Part shown: positions 1-8,421 of the stretch, piece by piece
Position numbering within the stretch: the stretch's first letter is position 1
Layout: each line of letters opens with the position of its first letter
Assembly (NCBI GenBank): GCA_963695155.1
Contig: CAVOGD010000005.1
Coordinates: 432,722 to 496,721 of the forward strand
DNA length: 64,000 nucleotides
Direction: 5' to 3'
DNA from: SG8-30 sp963695155
GTDB taxonomy: Bacteria; Pseudomonadota; Gammaproteobacteria; Steroidobacterales; Steroidobacteraceae
Notes under the pieces: model-generated
The model's input: the letters and a program-made list of their open reading frames with translations, nothing else
The model's database searches: none
Told to the model about the DNA's origin: nothing
Program-made: the position numbers and the translations under genes

Positions 1-10
1 GGGCCATGCC

Positions 11-586
11 GTGACCCTGCGGGAATTGATCGGGATCATCGGCGAGCAGGGCCTGCTGATCCTGTGCGTGATCCTGGCGGCGCCGAACCTGCTGCCGATC
101 GCGCCGCCGCTCATGAGCGCGGCGCTGGCGCTGCCGCTGCTGCTGATCGCGGCCGCGATCACGGCCAATCGCCTGCCCTGGCTGCCCGACAGGCTGCTCG
201 ACCGCGAACTGTCCGCGCCGGTGGTGCAGCAGACGATCGAGCGCGTGTCACGCTGGGCGCAGCGCATCGAGCACCTGGTGCGGCCGCGGCTGCTCGGCCT
301 CAGCGGCTCGCCCGGGGTCAACGTGCTGAACGGCGTGATGCTGGTGCTGGCGTCGCTGCTGCTGCTGGCGCCGCTGCCGCTGGTGCCGCTGGTCGGCACC
401 CTGCCCGCGCTCGGCATCATGCTGCTGGCGCTGGGCATGGCCGAGCGCGACGGGGTCGTGATCCTGCTGGGCCACCTGATGACGATCATCGCGACGGTGT
501 ACGTCGTCGCACTGACGGCACTGCTGGTCTTCGTCGCAGTCAACGTGGGCGAGGCATTCGGCGCGCTGCTGCGCCTGTTCAGGTGA
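11..586 (+). CDS. ExoD-family exopolysaccharide synthesis membrane protein
   Basis: Resembles the ExoD (exopolysaccharide synthesis) family: about 190 residues, an N-terminal hydrophobic stretch with GLLILCVILAAPNLLP, a PWLPDRLLDR motif after the first membrane hairpin, then WAQRIEHLVRPRL and two more hydrophobic blocks near residues 105-145 and 155-185. ExoD was described as needed for exopolysaccharide production and alkaline tolerance in rhizobia; its biochemical role is unknown. The GTG at 11 is the first usable start, but the frame is open to the window edge, so the real start may lie upstream. It converges on the S46 peptidase across a strong hairpin. Confidence 0.75.
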   Translation: MTLRELIGIIGEQGLLILCVILAAPNLLPIAPPLMSAALALPLLLIAAAITANRLPWLPDRLLDRELSAPVVQQTIERVSRWAQRIEHLVRPRLLGLSGSPGVNVLNGVMLVLASLLLLAPLPLVPLVGTLPALGIMLLALGMAERDGVVILLGHLMTIIATVYVVALTALLVFVAVNVGEAFGALLRLFR

Positions 587-593
587 CGCGAAG

Positions 594-619
594 CCCGGGG
601 GCCGTGGCCGGCCCCCGGG
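594..619. terminator. Convergent-gene hairpin
   Basis: Perfect 11-bp inverted repeat, CCCGGGGGCCG / CGGCCCCCGGG, with a TGGC loop, in the 40-bp gap between two converging genes. No T-tract follows on either strand, so bidirectional termination is inferred from position and stability only. Confidence 0.5.
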
Positions 620-626
620 GCGGCCG

Positions 627-2702
627 TCAGTTCGCGGCGTCGATCTCCGCGAGCAGTTGCTGCGCGCGGTACACCTTGTCCAGCGCCAGGCGCATGGCGC
701 GCACGTCGACGCCGATGGCGCGGTTGGTCGCCGGGTCGTACCAGTAGTCGCCGGCGATGGAATGGATGTTGCCGTCGAAGGCCAGCCCCACGATGTCGCC
801 GCGCGCGTCCACGATCGGGCTGCCTGAGTTGCCGCCGGTGATGTCCACGGTGCTGGTGAAGTTGAGCGGCGTGTCCATGTCCAGTTCCTGCAGAGCCGCC
901 AGCCAGCTCTCCGGCAGCCGGAACGGCTCGCGCCCGGTCGCACGCTCGAACATCCGGCCGACGGTAGTGAACGGCGCGATGGATTCGCCCTGCTCCAGCC
1001 AGCCCTCGACCGCGCCGTAGGTGAAGCGCAGCGTGAAGGTGGCGTCCGGATAGACGCTGGTACCCAGCGTCTTGAAGCGCGCCGCCGCGATCGCCTCCCT
1101 GGCCCGGTCGGTCGGTCCCTCGACCTCGTCTTCCATGCGCTTGCGCAGCGCCCGCGAGGCGGGGTCGACCAGCACGGCCAGCCGGATCATCGGGTCGTCG
1201 CTGGCGTCGATCGCCGCCTGGCCGCCGTCGAACAGCGCGATGCGCACCGCCGGATCGGCGAGTTTCGAACCGTCCACGAGGCGGCTGGCCAGCGCATCGG
1301 GATCGTCGCGGCCGAACACCTGGCGGACGACCGGGTGGTCGGGCCCGAGCCATTCGCGCATGCGCTCCAGCGCGAACGACAGCGTCAGCCGCTCGAGGTC
1401 GGGATACACGGGCGACGGTGCGCGCAGGGCCCGCTCGACGGCCGGCAGCCGCGCGTCGGTGAAATTGCGGATCCGTTCGGCGTTCGGCTTGCCGCGTTCC
1501 ACGGCCGCCCGCACCAGCGTGCGCGCATGCGCGAACAGGTCGCTGATGAAGCCGGCGTTGCCCTCCAGGAACGCGTGCGGCACGACGATGTCGCGGTACA
1601 CCTGCTGGGCGGCCGCTATCTCCGCGAAGGCGCCCGCGGACGCGGCGAGATCCGGGTCCTGGCGCATGGCCTGCTCGAGCGCCGCCTCGGCGGCGCGCCG
1701 CTTCTCGAATTGCACGTCGTCCTGCAGCGCATCGAGCTGCTTGCGCCGCACCTTGATCGCGTTCTCGTACAGGTTCAGCGGCTGCACGGTGATGCGTGCG
1801 GCCTCGTCGCCGGTCTTGGCGAACTGCAGCAGGCGGCCGCGCAGCTCCGAGTAGCGCATCAGCCAGAACGGCAGGTAGGCGTCGCGCTGCGCGTCGAGTT
1901 CGGCGCTGGTCAGCATGCGCGACGTGGAACCGGGGTGGCCGGAGACGAAGACAGGTTCCTGCGGCCCGGCGCCGCTCCAGTCGAAACGCAGGTGCTCAGG
2001 CGTCACGGCCGGCTTGCCGTTCTCGTAGGCGCGCAGCAGGGACATGTCGAGGGTCCAGCGCGGGAACTGGAAGTTGTCCACGTCGCCGCCGAAGGCGCCG
2101 ACGGCCTTCTCCGGCGCGAACACCAGCCGCACGTCGTCGTAGCGCTTGTAGGCATAGATCCAGTACTGCCCGCCCTGGTACAGCGTGACGGCCTCGCACT
2201 TCAGGGGGCCGGCACGGCGGTCCTTCCGGGACGCGTCCTCGCAGGCCTGCTCGAGGCGCGTCAGCTCGGCGCGCCGCGCGGTCGCGGCCGCGGCCGGCGC
2301 CAGGCCCGCGGTGGCCGCGCGCACCTGGCCGGTCACGTCTTCCGTGCGCACGAGGACCGAGGCGGCACCGCCGGGGCAAACCGGTTCATCCGCGCGTTCG
2401 CGGGCGAGGAAGCCGTTGCCCAGCAGGTCCCGCTCCTCGTTCGAGTTGCGCGCGATGCATTGCTCGGCGCAATGGTGGTTGGTGAGGATCAGGCCGCTGC
2501 CGGAGATGAACGAGGCCGTGCAGCCGCTCTCCAGGCGCAGGGTGCCCGCGCGCACGCGGTCGAGCCAGGCGCGGTCCAGTTCGACGCCGTAGGCGGCCTC
2601 GAGCGCGGCATGGGGCGGATTGTCCAGCGTCCACATGCCCTCGTCGGCGGTGGTAGCCAGGGGCAACAGGGCGGCGGCTGCCAGCAGTGCAAGTCGTTTC
2701 AT
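627..2702 (-). CDS. S46 family dipeptidyl-peptidase (DPP7-like)
   Basis: Periplasmic serine exopeptidase releasing dipeptides from the N-termini of oligopeptides. The 691-aa product has a signal peptide (residues 1-19, cleavage near TTADEG). The chymotrypsin-fold triad is visible: His in ILTNHHCAEQC, Asp in GGDVDNFQFPR and Ser in GGNSGSPIVDA. Length matches the S46 family (about 700 aa). The segment after the Ser, LAFDGNIHS, has Gly where DPP11-type enzymes carry Arg, which favours DPP7-like (hydrophobic P1) over Asp/Glu specificity; that reading is inference. S46 is common in Bacteroidetes and in Xanthomonadales-like gammaproteobacteria. It lies downstream of the TonB-domain gene on the same strand, 42 bp apart. 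Confidence 0.92.
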   Translation of the reverse strand: MKRLALLAAAALLPLATTADEGMWTLDNPPHAALEAAYGVELDRAWLDRVRAGTLRLESGCTASFISGSGLILTNHHCAEQCIARNSNEERDLLGNGFLARERADEPVCPGGAASVLVRTEDVTGQVRAATAGLAPAAAATARRAELTRLEQACEDASRKDRRAGPLKCEAVTLYQGGQYWIYAYKRYDDVRLVFAPEKAVGAFGGDVDNFQFPRWTLDMSLLRAYENGKPAVTPEHLRFDWSGAGPQEPVFVSGHPGSTSRMLTSAELDAQRDAYLPFWLMRYSELRGRLLQFAKTGDEAARITVQPLNLYENAIKVRRKQLDALQDDVQFEKRRAAEAALEQAMRQDPDLAASAGAFAEIAAAQQVYRDIVVPHAFLEGNAGFISDLFAHARTLVRAAVERGKPNAERIRNFTDARLPAVERALRAPSPVYPDLERLTLSFALERMREWLGPDHPVVRQVFGRDDPDALASRLVDGSKLADPAVRIALFDGGQAAIDASDDPMIRLAVLVDPASRALRKRMEDEVEGPTDRAREAIAAARFKTLGTSVYPDATFTLRFTYGAVEGWLEQGESIAPFTTVGRMFERATGREPFRLPESWLAALQELDMDTPLNFTSTVDITGGNSGSPIVDARGDIVGLAFDGNIHSIAGDYWYDPATNRAIGVDVRAMRLALDKVYRAQQLLAEIDAAN

Positions 2703-2744
2703 CGGGGGTCCTTCAACAGTGGAGATCCGGTCGGCTCGGGCCGG

Positions 2745-3864
2745 TCACCATGGTAACCGCGGCAGGACAGCCGCCGCGACCCGCAGGGGATTGCGGACGG
2801 CGATCGCCGAAACGCGCGGCGCAGGCGCGCGACGGCTGCCTGCGCCGTCGCGGCCCGCAGCATCGTCCGGGCAATTGGCGGTCTCGGGATCGAACCGCAG
2901 CGTCAGCAACGCGGTGGCGGCGACGGGATGACCGCCGCGATAGGCGGGTGCGATCCGGGAATTTCGCGCAATGGCCAGCGCAGTGGCGTCGAACAGCCGC
3001 GCAGGCGACGCGTCGAGGATCCGTGCGCCGGTCACGCGGCCCTCGGCATCGGTGGTGACCTCGAGGCGGACGCGGCCGGCGATGCGGTGCGTGCAGGCCT
3101 CGGGCGGCAACGGTGCGGCGGCCAGCAGCACGGGATCGGGTGCGCGCGCCAACTCGCCGGGCAGCGCGAAGGCGAAGCGCCGCGAGTAGCTGCGCCGGGC
3201 CTCCGCCGAGGCCGCGAACCGCCACTGCCGCACCGCGGCCAAGCGCGGCGGCCTCGAACTCGCCACGCGGCATCGCCATGCTCACCTCGGCCGTGGTGAC
3301 CCGGCCGTCGGCGCCGACCTCGAAGGTGACCTCGGCATAACCCTCGATGCCGGCGGCGCGCGATGCCTCGGGATACACCGGCGCCGGCTGGTCGCCGCCG
3401 GCCGGCTCGACGCCGGCAGGCCGCGCCACGATGGTGTCGGTCAACGTGAAGCGCAGGCGGGTCTGGGTGCGGCATTCGAGCGTCTCGCCGTCGCGCCGCG
3501 CCGGCTCGAAGCGCCATCGCCGGATCCCCTCGAGCGCCGCCGCCTCGAAAAACCCGGACGGCTCGGCGCGCACGATGCGGACCCAGCCCGCCCGCCCGTC
3601 GCGCAGGACGATCCATGCCAGTTCGACGAACCCCTCGGCGCCGGCGAGGCGCGCCGACTCGGGAAACGCGGGCGGTGGCCGTTCAATGGGCGCCGGCGGC
3701 GTGAGATCCTGCGCATTGCAGGCCGTCCAGGCGCCGGCCACGGCTGGCGAGGGGGCGAGCAGGAGCAGGGCGACCAGCAGGCCGGTCGCCACGACCCCCG
3801 GAGGATGCCTGTTGACCGCCTGGCGGTCACCGATTGGTACATGTGCTGCTTTCAAGCTGTCCAC
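2745..3864 (-). CDS. Periplasmic protein with three TonB C-terminal-like domains (frameshifted)
   Basis: After a hydrophobic signal segment (residues about 22-44) come three TonB_C-type repeats. Their hallmarks are P.PAFPESAR..GAEGFVEL..., FFEAAALEGIRRWRFEPA in repeat 1, PVYPEASRAAGIEGYAEVTFEVG...FEAAAL in repeat 2, and a divergent repeat 3 (RVRLEVTTDAEGRVTGARI). The frame breaks inside repeat 2 at about 3241: removing one A of the AA at 3241-3242 joins FEAAAL to AAVRQWRF and gives a 372-aa protein. TonB C-terminal domains normally contact outer-membrane TonB boxes or, in stand-alone form, act in the periplasm; no proline-rich spacer or ExbB/D is seen here. Start is GTG at 3864. Divergent from hemN. 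Confidence 0.65.
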
Positions 3865-3919
3865 CAGGCGATTAGGTTACGCACCGTACGCAGTCCTGCT
3901 GCCATCCTGGAAGTCGACC

Positions 3920-5317
3920 ATGGAAGCCTCGGTCAGATTCGACGCCGACCTCGTCCGCCGCTATGACCGGCCGGGCCCACGTTACACGTCCTACCCGACG
4001 GCCGTGCAGTTCCACGACCGCTTCCGCGAGGCGGAATACCGGGCGGCCGCCGCGCGCACCAACCAGGTCGTCCCGCCGGCGCCGCTGTCTCTGTACGTCC
4101 ATATTCCCTTCTGCGCCAGCCCGTGCTTCTACTGCGGTTGCACCAAGGTCATCACCCGCAGCCGGGAGCAGGCCGAGAATTATCTCGCACGCCTGTACCG
4201 GGAAATCGAGATGCAGGCGGAGTTGTTCGGCCGCGAGCGCGTGGTGGACCAGCTGCATTTCGGCGGCGGCACGCCGACCTTCCTCAATGCCTGGCAACTC
4301 GAGGACCTGCTGAAGAAGCTCGACTGGAGCTTCCGGCTCCGCAAGGACGAGCTGCGCGAGTTCTCCATCGAGATCGACCCCCGCACCTGCGACCTGGACA
4401 CCGTGGACCTGCTGGCGCGGGCCGGCGTCAACCGCATGAGCCTGGGCATCCAGGACTTCGACCCGGACGTGCAGCAGGCGGTGAACAGGATCCAGTCCGC
4501 GGAGCAGACCTTCGCGTTGATGGACCGCGCCCGGCAGGCGGGCTTCAAGTCGGTCAGCGTCGACCTGATCTACGGCCTGCCCAGGCAGAATCGCGAGCGG
4601 TTCGGGCGCACGCTGGACCAGGTCATCGGCGCGCGGCCGGACCGGTTCGCGGTGTACAGCTACGCGCACCTGCCGCACATGTTCAAGCCGCAGAAGCGCA
4701 TCCATGCCGAGGACCTGCCGAGCGGCGCCGAGAAGCTGGCGCTGCTGGGCCTCACGATCGAGAAGCTGACCGGCGCCGGCTACGTGTACATCGGCATGGA
4801 CCATTTCGCGCTGCCCGGCGACGAACTCGCCGTGGCGCTGCGCGAAGGCTCGCTGCACCGCAATTTCCAGGGTTACTCGACCCACGCCGACTGCGACCTC
4901 GTGGCGCTGGGCGCCAGCTCGATCGGCAAGCTGGAGGACACCTACGCGCAGAACTACAAGTCCCTGCACGACTATTACCAGGCGATCGACTCGGGCCACC
5001 TGGCAGTGCACCGCGGCCTGGAACTGAACGACGACGATCGCCTGCGGCGCGCCGTCATCCAGTCGATCATGTGCCGGGCGAAGGTGGACTTTGCGGAGGT
5101 GGACGGCGCGTGGGCGGTGCGCTTCGAGGACTATTTCGCGCGCGAACTGGCGGCGCTCGGGCCGCTGGCCGAGGACGGACTCGTCAGGATGGGCGAGCGC
5201 AGCTTCTCGCTGACGCCGATCGGCCGGCTGCTGATGCGCAACGTCGCCATGTGCTTCGACGCCTACCTGCCGGCACACCAGCAGGGCGAGCAACCGCGCT
5301 TCTCGCGCGCCGTGTGA
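3920..5317 (+). CDS. hemN: Oxygen-independent coproporphyrinogen III dehydrogenase
   Basis: Radical-SAM enzyme that oxidatively decarboxylates coproporphyrinogen III to protoporphyrinogen IX in anaerobic or microaerobic haem synthesis (cytoplasmic). The 465-aa length matches HemN (about 457). The N-terminal YDRPGPRYTSYPTAVQF is typical. The 4Fe-4S motif is HIPFCASPCFYCGC (CxxxCxxC plus the HemN-specific extra Cys); FGGGTPTFL and SVDLIYGLP are conserved. The C-terminal HemN domain has MDHFALPGDELA. I chose ATG 3920 because homology begins there; the frame is open far upstream only because of high GC. No clear FNR box is visible in the 55-bp gap to the divergent gene. Confidence 0.95.
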   Translation: MEASVRFDADLVRRYDRPGPRYTSYPTAVQFHDRFREAEYRAAAARTNQVVPPAPLSLYVHIPFCASPCFYCGCTKVITRSREQAENYLARLYREIEMQAELFGRERVVDQLHFGGGTPTFLNAWQLEDLLKKLDWSFRLRKDELREFSIEIDPRTCDLDTVDLLARAGVNRMSLGIQDFDPDVQQAVNRIQSAEQTFALMDRARQAGFKSVSVDLIYGLPRQNRERFGRTLDQVIGARPDRFAVYSYAHLPHMFKPQKRIHAEDLPSGAEKLALLGLTIEKLTGAGYVYIGMDHFALPGDELAVALREGSLHRNFQGYSTHADCDLVALGASSIGKLEDTYAQNYKSLHDYYQAIDSGHLAVHRGLELNDDDRLRRAVIQSIMCRAKVDFAEVDGAWAVRFEDYFARELAALGPLAEDGLVRMGERSFSLTPIGRLLMRNVAMCFDAYLPAHQQGEQPRFSRAV

Positions 5318-5339
5318 CGGGGCGCCGGGCCCTCCCGCC

Positions 5340-6059
5340 TCAGTCGTCGCCGGTGGCAAGCAGCAGCGGCGTGCCTTCCGGCGCGACCAGCAGCGCGTAA
5401 CGATCGCGGTCCAGGCCGGCCGGCAGCAGCGGCGAGGACTCGATGCCCGCATCGGCCAGCTGGCGGATGCGCGCGGGCATGCCGGCGTCCCGGAACATGA
5501 GGAAGGTGTGGCCGAGTCCCCGCGACCGCATCAGCGCGACGTTGACCGAGTCGCTGGTCAGGCCGATGTACGGGAACGGCTGCTCGCTTTCCTCGGCGGG
5601 CACGAAACCGACGCCCTCCCAGAAACCCACCGACGCATCGAGGTCGCGCACCGGCAAGACGACCTGCTCGAACCAGCCGAGCTTCGACAGCTCGTTGCTG
5701 CGTCGTTCCGGCGGCGAGAAGGTGCGCGCCTCGAGCAGGGCAATCATCTGCCCGCCCGGGTCGAGCAGTCCCGCCTCGTTGAAGACTTCGGCGCCCACCC
5801 GCTTGAAGGCGAATTCATGGCCGGCCTCCTCGAGCGCCTCGAGATGGCGCTCGAGGTCGGGCTGCACGAAGGTCAGGGCAGGCGACTGGAACTCGTAGCG
5901 GTGCAGTCCGATGCAGAGGCGGCCGTCGCTGACGACGGCGTAGGGGTGCTGCCAGATCTCGCCGACGGCAGCCTGCGTGAATCCGAGTTCCTCGTAGAAC
6001 GCGAGCGACTTGATTATGTCGGGCGCGTGCACGCTGATTTCGAGGAATCGTCCGAGCAT
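5340..6059 (-). CDS. Two-domain VOC (glyoxalase/bleomycin-resistance) protein
   Basis: 239 residues forming two vicinal-oxygen-chelate modules. Module 1 (residues 1-115) begins GRFLEISVHAPDIIKSLAFYEELGF; module 2 (130-239) begins FEQVVLPVRDLDASVGFWEGVGF. The substrate is unknown. VOC proteins include dioxygenases, lyases and drug-binding proteins. Typical metal ligands (His at strand 1, Glu at the end of each module) are only partly visible, so it may be non-catalytic. The start ATG at 6059 is where the fold begins; a longer frame runs another 70 codons upstream without homology. Convergent with hemN, divergent from the small porin. Confidence 0.7.
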   Translation of the reverse strand: MLGRFLEISVHAPDIIKSLAFYEELGFTQAAVGEIWQHPYAVVSDGRLCIGLHRYEFQSPALTFVQPDLERHLEALEEAGHEFAFKRVGAEVFNEAGLLDPGGQMIALLEARTFSPPERRSNELSKLGWFEQVVLPVRDLDASVGFWEGVGFVPAEESEQPFPYIGLTSDSVNVALMRSRGLGHTFLMFRDAGMPARIRQLADAGIESSPLLPAGLDRDRYALLVAPEGTPLLLATGDD

Positions 6060-6131
6060 GGGACTGCAACCTGCTGCGGCCGACCAACGGAGATGCCGCG
6101 GGCACCTATCATAACGGCGCATCCGACAAAC

Positions 6132-6162
6132 TTGCTCCAAAGGCGCGAAAACATGCTCTAAT
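6132..6162 (+). promoter_or_regulatory. Possible promoter of the small porin gene
   Basis: TTGCTC (6132-6137) and TCTAAT (6157-6162, preceded by TG) are separated by 19 bp, about 95 bp upstream of the porin ATG. The match to a sigma-70 promoter is weak and the spacing is long. Confidence 0.25.
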
Positions 6163-6258
6163 GCCGCGCGGCGTAGGTAGTTACCACGCCCCGTTTGCCG
6201 GCCGGCGGCAGGGGCGGGCCGATCGCCGCATCGTTCAACATCGAAAACAGGAGACTTC

Positions 6259-6834
6259 ATGAAGATCATCAGTGCACTGGCCGCAGCGGCCGTTCTTGCC
6301 GTCGCGCCCGCGGCGGTCCAGGCGGGCGACCTGAGCTACTCGTACGCCGAGGCCGGCTGGGCCAGCGTCGACATCGACGGGCTGAGCGACAATTTCGACG
6401 GGTTCACGCTGCGCGGTTCGGTCGCGGTCGGCGAGTCGTTCTTCCTGTCGGCTGATTTCTTCGACGCCAGCAGCAGCGGCGTGGACTTCCAGAAGTACTC
6501 GCTGGGGTTCGGCGGCCACTACCCGCTCTCGGACACGCTCGACGTGACCGGGCGCGTGGCCTGGGTGAAGGCGGAAGTCGGCGGATTCGGCTTCAGCGAA
6601 GATGACGATGGCTACAGTGTCGGCGCCGGCCTGCGCGGCAAGATGGGCGACCGGTTCGAGCTGGAAGGCTCCCTGGACTACGTCGATTTCGGCGGCAGCA
6701 GCGGCGACGAGGTGGTCGCGACCGTGGGTGCGCGGTACTTCTTCACCGACATGTTCTCGGTCGGCGCGGAGTTCCAGAACTACGACGACGCGCAGATCTG
6801 GGGCGTGGGGTTCCGGGTGAGCTTCGGCGACTGA
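6259..6834 (+). CDS. Small outer-membrane beta-barrel protein
   Basis: 191-aa exported protein. Signal peptide residues 1-22 (MKIISALAAAAVLAVAPAAVQA, cut before GDLSYSY). The rest alternates polar and hydrophobic residues in amphipathic strands such as YSLGFGGHYPLSD, YSVGAGLRGKMGD and VGARYFFTDMFSVGAEFQNY. It ends in VGFRVSFGD, close to but not exactly an aromatic C-terminal BAM signal. The shape fits an OmpA-beta-barrel-like or OmpW-size protein of about eight strands with no peptidoglycan-binding domain. Shine-Dalgarno CAGGAGA precedes ATG 6259. Function unknown; acidic residues are enriched in the loops. Confidence 0.75.
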   Translation: MKIISALAAAAVLAVAPAAVQAGDLSYSYAEAGWASVDIDGLSDNFDGFTLRGSVAVGESFFLSADFFDASSSGVDFQKYSLGFGGHYPLSDTLDVTGRVAWVKAEVGGFGFSEDDDGYSVGAGLRGKMGDRFELEGSLDYVDFGGSSGDEVVATVGARYFFTDMFSVGAEFQNYDDAQIWGVGFRVSFGD

Positions 6835-6881
6835 CCGAAGTTCGCTCTACGGAATCATTCGTAGCCCAACTTCCGAGAGAG

Positions 6882-6909
6882 GGGCCCGGCCGCGCAAGCA
6901 GCCGGGCCC
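6882..6909. terminator. Bidirectional hairpin between porin and aldehyde dehydrogenase
   Basis: GGGCCCGGC (6882-6890) and GCCGGGCCC (6901-6909) form a 9-bp perfect stem with a 10-nt loop between two converging genes. The plus strand is followed by TTACTGT, a poor U-tract. Confidence 0.55.
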
Positions 6910-8364
6910 TTACTGTATCCCGCCTACGCAGACGTACTTGATCTCGGTGAAGTCGAGCAGGCCGTACTTCGATCCCTCGCGGCCCATCCCCGATTCCTTG
7001 ACGCCGCCGAAGGGCGCCACCTCGGTGGAAATCAGCCCCGTGTTGAGTCCCACGATGCCGTACTCGAGCGCCTCGGACACGCGCCATGAGCGCGCCAGGT
7101 CGCGGGTGTAGAAATAGGCGGCAAGCCCGAATTCCGTGTCGTTGGCCATGCGGATCGCGTCCTGCTCGGTCTCGAAACGGAACAGCGGCGCGACCGGACC
7201 GAAGGTCTCCTCGCGGGCGACGTTCATGTCGCTGGTGACGCCGGTCAGCACGGTCGGCTCGTAGAACGTGCCGCCCAGCGCGTGCCGCTTGCCGCCGAGG
7301 GCGACCTTCGCGCCCTTGGCCACGGCGTCGGCCACGTGCTCCTCGACCTTGGCCAGTGCCGCGGCGTCGATCAGGGGGCCCTGCTCGGTGTCGCCCGCCA
7401 GGCCGTCGCCCACGCGGAACTTGCGCACCGCCTCGACCAGCATGCCGGCGAAGCGGTCGTACACGCCGGACTGCACCAGCAACCGGTTGGCGCAGACGCA
7501 GGTCTGGCCCGTGTTGCGGTACTTGCTGGCGATGGCGCCCTGCACCGCGGCCGCCAGGTCCGCGTCGTCGAAGACGATGAACGGCGCGTTGCCGCCGAGT
7601 TCGAGGGACACCTTCTTCATGGTGCCGGCGCACTGCTGCATGAGCTGCTTGCCGACCTCGGTGGAACCGGTGAACGAGAGCTTGCGCACGCGGGCGTCGG
7701 ACGTGAGCACGCCGCCCACTGCGCGGGCCGGGCCCGTCACGACGTTGAACACGCCCTTCGGCACGCCGGCACGGTCGGCCAGCTCGGCCATGGCGAGCGC
7801 CGTGAAGGGCGTCATCGTGGCGGGCTTGCAGACCACGGTGCAGCCGGCGGCCAGCGCCGGCGCGACCTTGCGCGTGATCATCGCGGCCGGGAAGTTCCAC
7901 GGCGTGATGGCGGCGACGACGCCGACCGGTTGGCGCAGCACCAGGATGCGCTTGTCGGGCTGGTGGCCCGGAATCACGTCGCCGTACAGGCGCTTGGCTT
8001 CCTCGGCGAACCATTCGACGAACGAGGCTGCGTAGACCACCTCGGCACGTGCCTCGGCCAGCGGTTTGCCCTGTTCGGCGGTCATCAGCATGGCGATGTC
8101 GTCGGCGTGCTCGAGCAGCAGCTCGTACCAGCGTCGCAACACGGCGCCGCGTTCCTTGGCGGTCCTGGCCGCCCAGGCCGGGAAGGCCGCGCTGGCTGCC
8201 GCAACGGCCGCCTCGGTGGCCGCCGCGTCGAAGGCCGGGATGGCGCCCAGTCGCTTGCCCGTCGCCGGGTTCGTGACGTCGATGCTGGCGCCGTCGCCGG
8301 CGGAGACCCAACCGCCGTTCACGTAGCACTGCTGGCGGAACAACCTGGCATCCTTGAACTTCAT
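6910..8364 (-). CDS. gabD: NAD(P)-dependent aldehyde dehydrogenase, succinate-semialdehyde type
   Basis: 484-aa ALDH-superfamily enzyme oxidising an aldehyde to its acid, most like GabD (succinate semialdehyde to succinate). Conserved parts include PWNFPAAMITRKVAPALAAG (cofactor-binding Asn/Lys region), FTGSTEVGK, the general base Glu in LELGGNAPF, the nucleophile in NTGQTCVCANR (GQTCVC is characteristic of SSADH) and EETFGPVAPLFRF. It lies 57 bp downstream of the fumarylacetoacetase-like gene on the same strand and may be co-transcribed with the homogentisate genes. That setting leaves open another aldehyde as the true substrate. Confidence 0.85.
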   Translation of the reverse strand: MKFKDARLFRQQCYVNGGWVSAGDGASIDVTNPATGKRLGAIPAFDAAATEAAVAAASAAFPAWAARTAKERGAVLRRWYELLLEHADDIAMLMTAEQGKPLAEARAEVVYAASFVEWFAEEAKRLYGDVIPGHQPDKRILVLRQPVGVVAAITPWNFPAAMITRKVAPALAAGCTVVCKPATMTPFTALAMAELADRAGVPKGVFNVVTGPARAVGGVLTSDARVRKLSFTGSTEVGKQLMQQCAGTMKKVSLELGGNAPFIVFDDADLAAAVQGAIASKYRNTGQTCVCANRLLVQSGVYDRFAGMLVEAVRKFRVGDGLAGDTEQGPLIDAAALAKVEEHVADAVAKGAKVALGGKRHALGGTFYEPTVLTGVTSDMNVAREETFGPVAPLFRFETEQDAIRMANDTEFGLAAYFYTRDLARSWRVSEALEYGIVGLNTGLISTEVAPFGGVKESGMGREGSKYGLLDFTEIKYVCVGGIQ

Positions 8365-8421
8365 GTACTGACTCCGATCGGGCCGGCCGCACGGGCCGCG
8401 CCCTCAGTGGGTGATTCCTTT

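Noticed and set aside
1335..2756. Long open frame antisense to the S46 peptidase
   Set aside because: High-GC DNA gives long stop-free antisense frames; the sequence is low-complexity (Arg/Gly/Ala-rich) with no family pattern, and the peptidase on the other strand is complete.
3813..3829. Perfect palindrome TGACCGCC-T-GGCGGTCA near the TonB-like gene start and upstream of hemN
   Set aside because: It does not match an FNR/ANR box (TTGAT-N4-ATCAA) and lies in coding sequence 91 bp before hemN; one such 8-bp inverted repeat is expected by chance in a window of this size.
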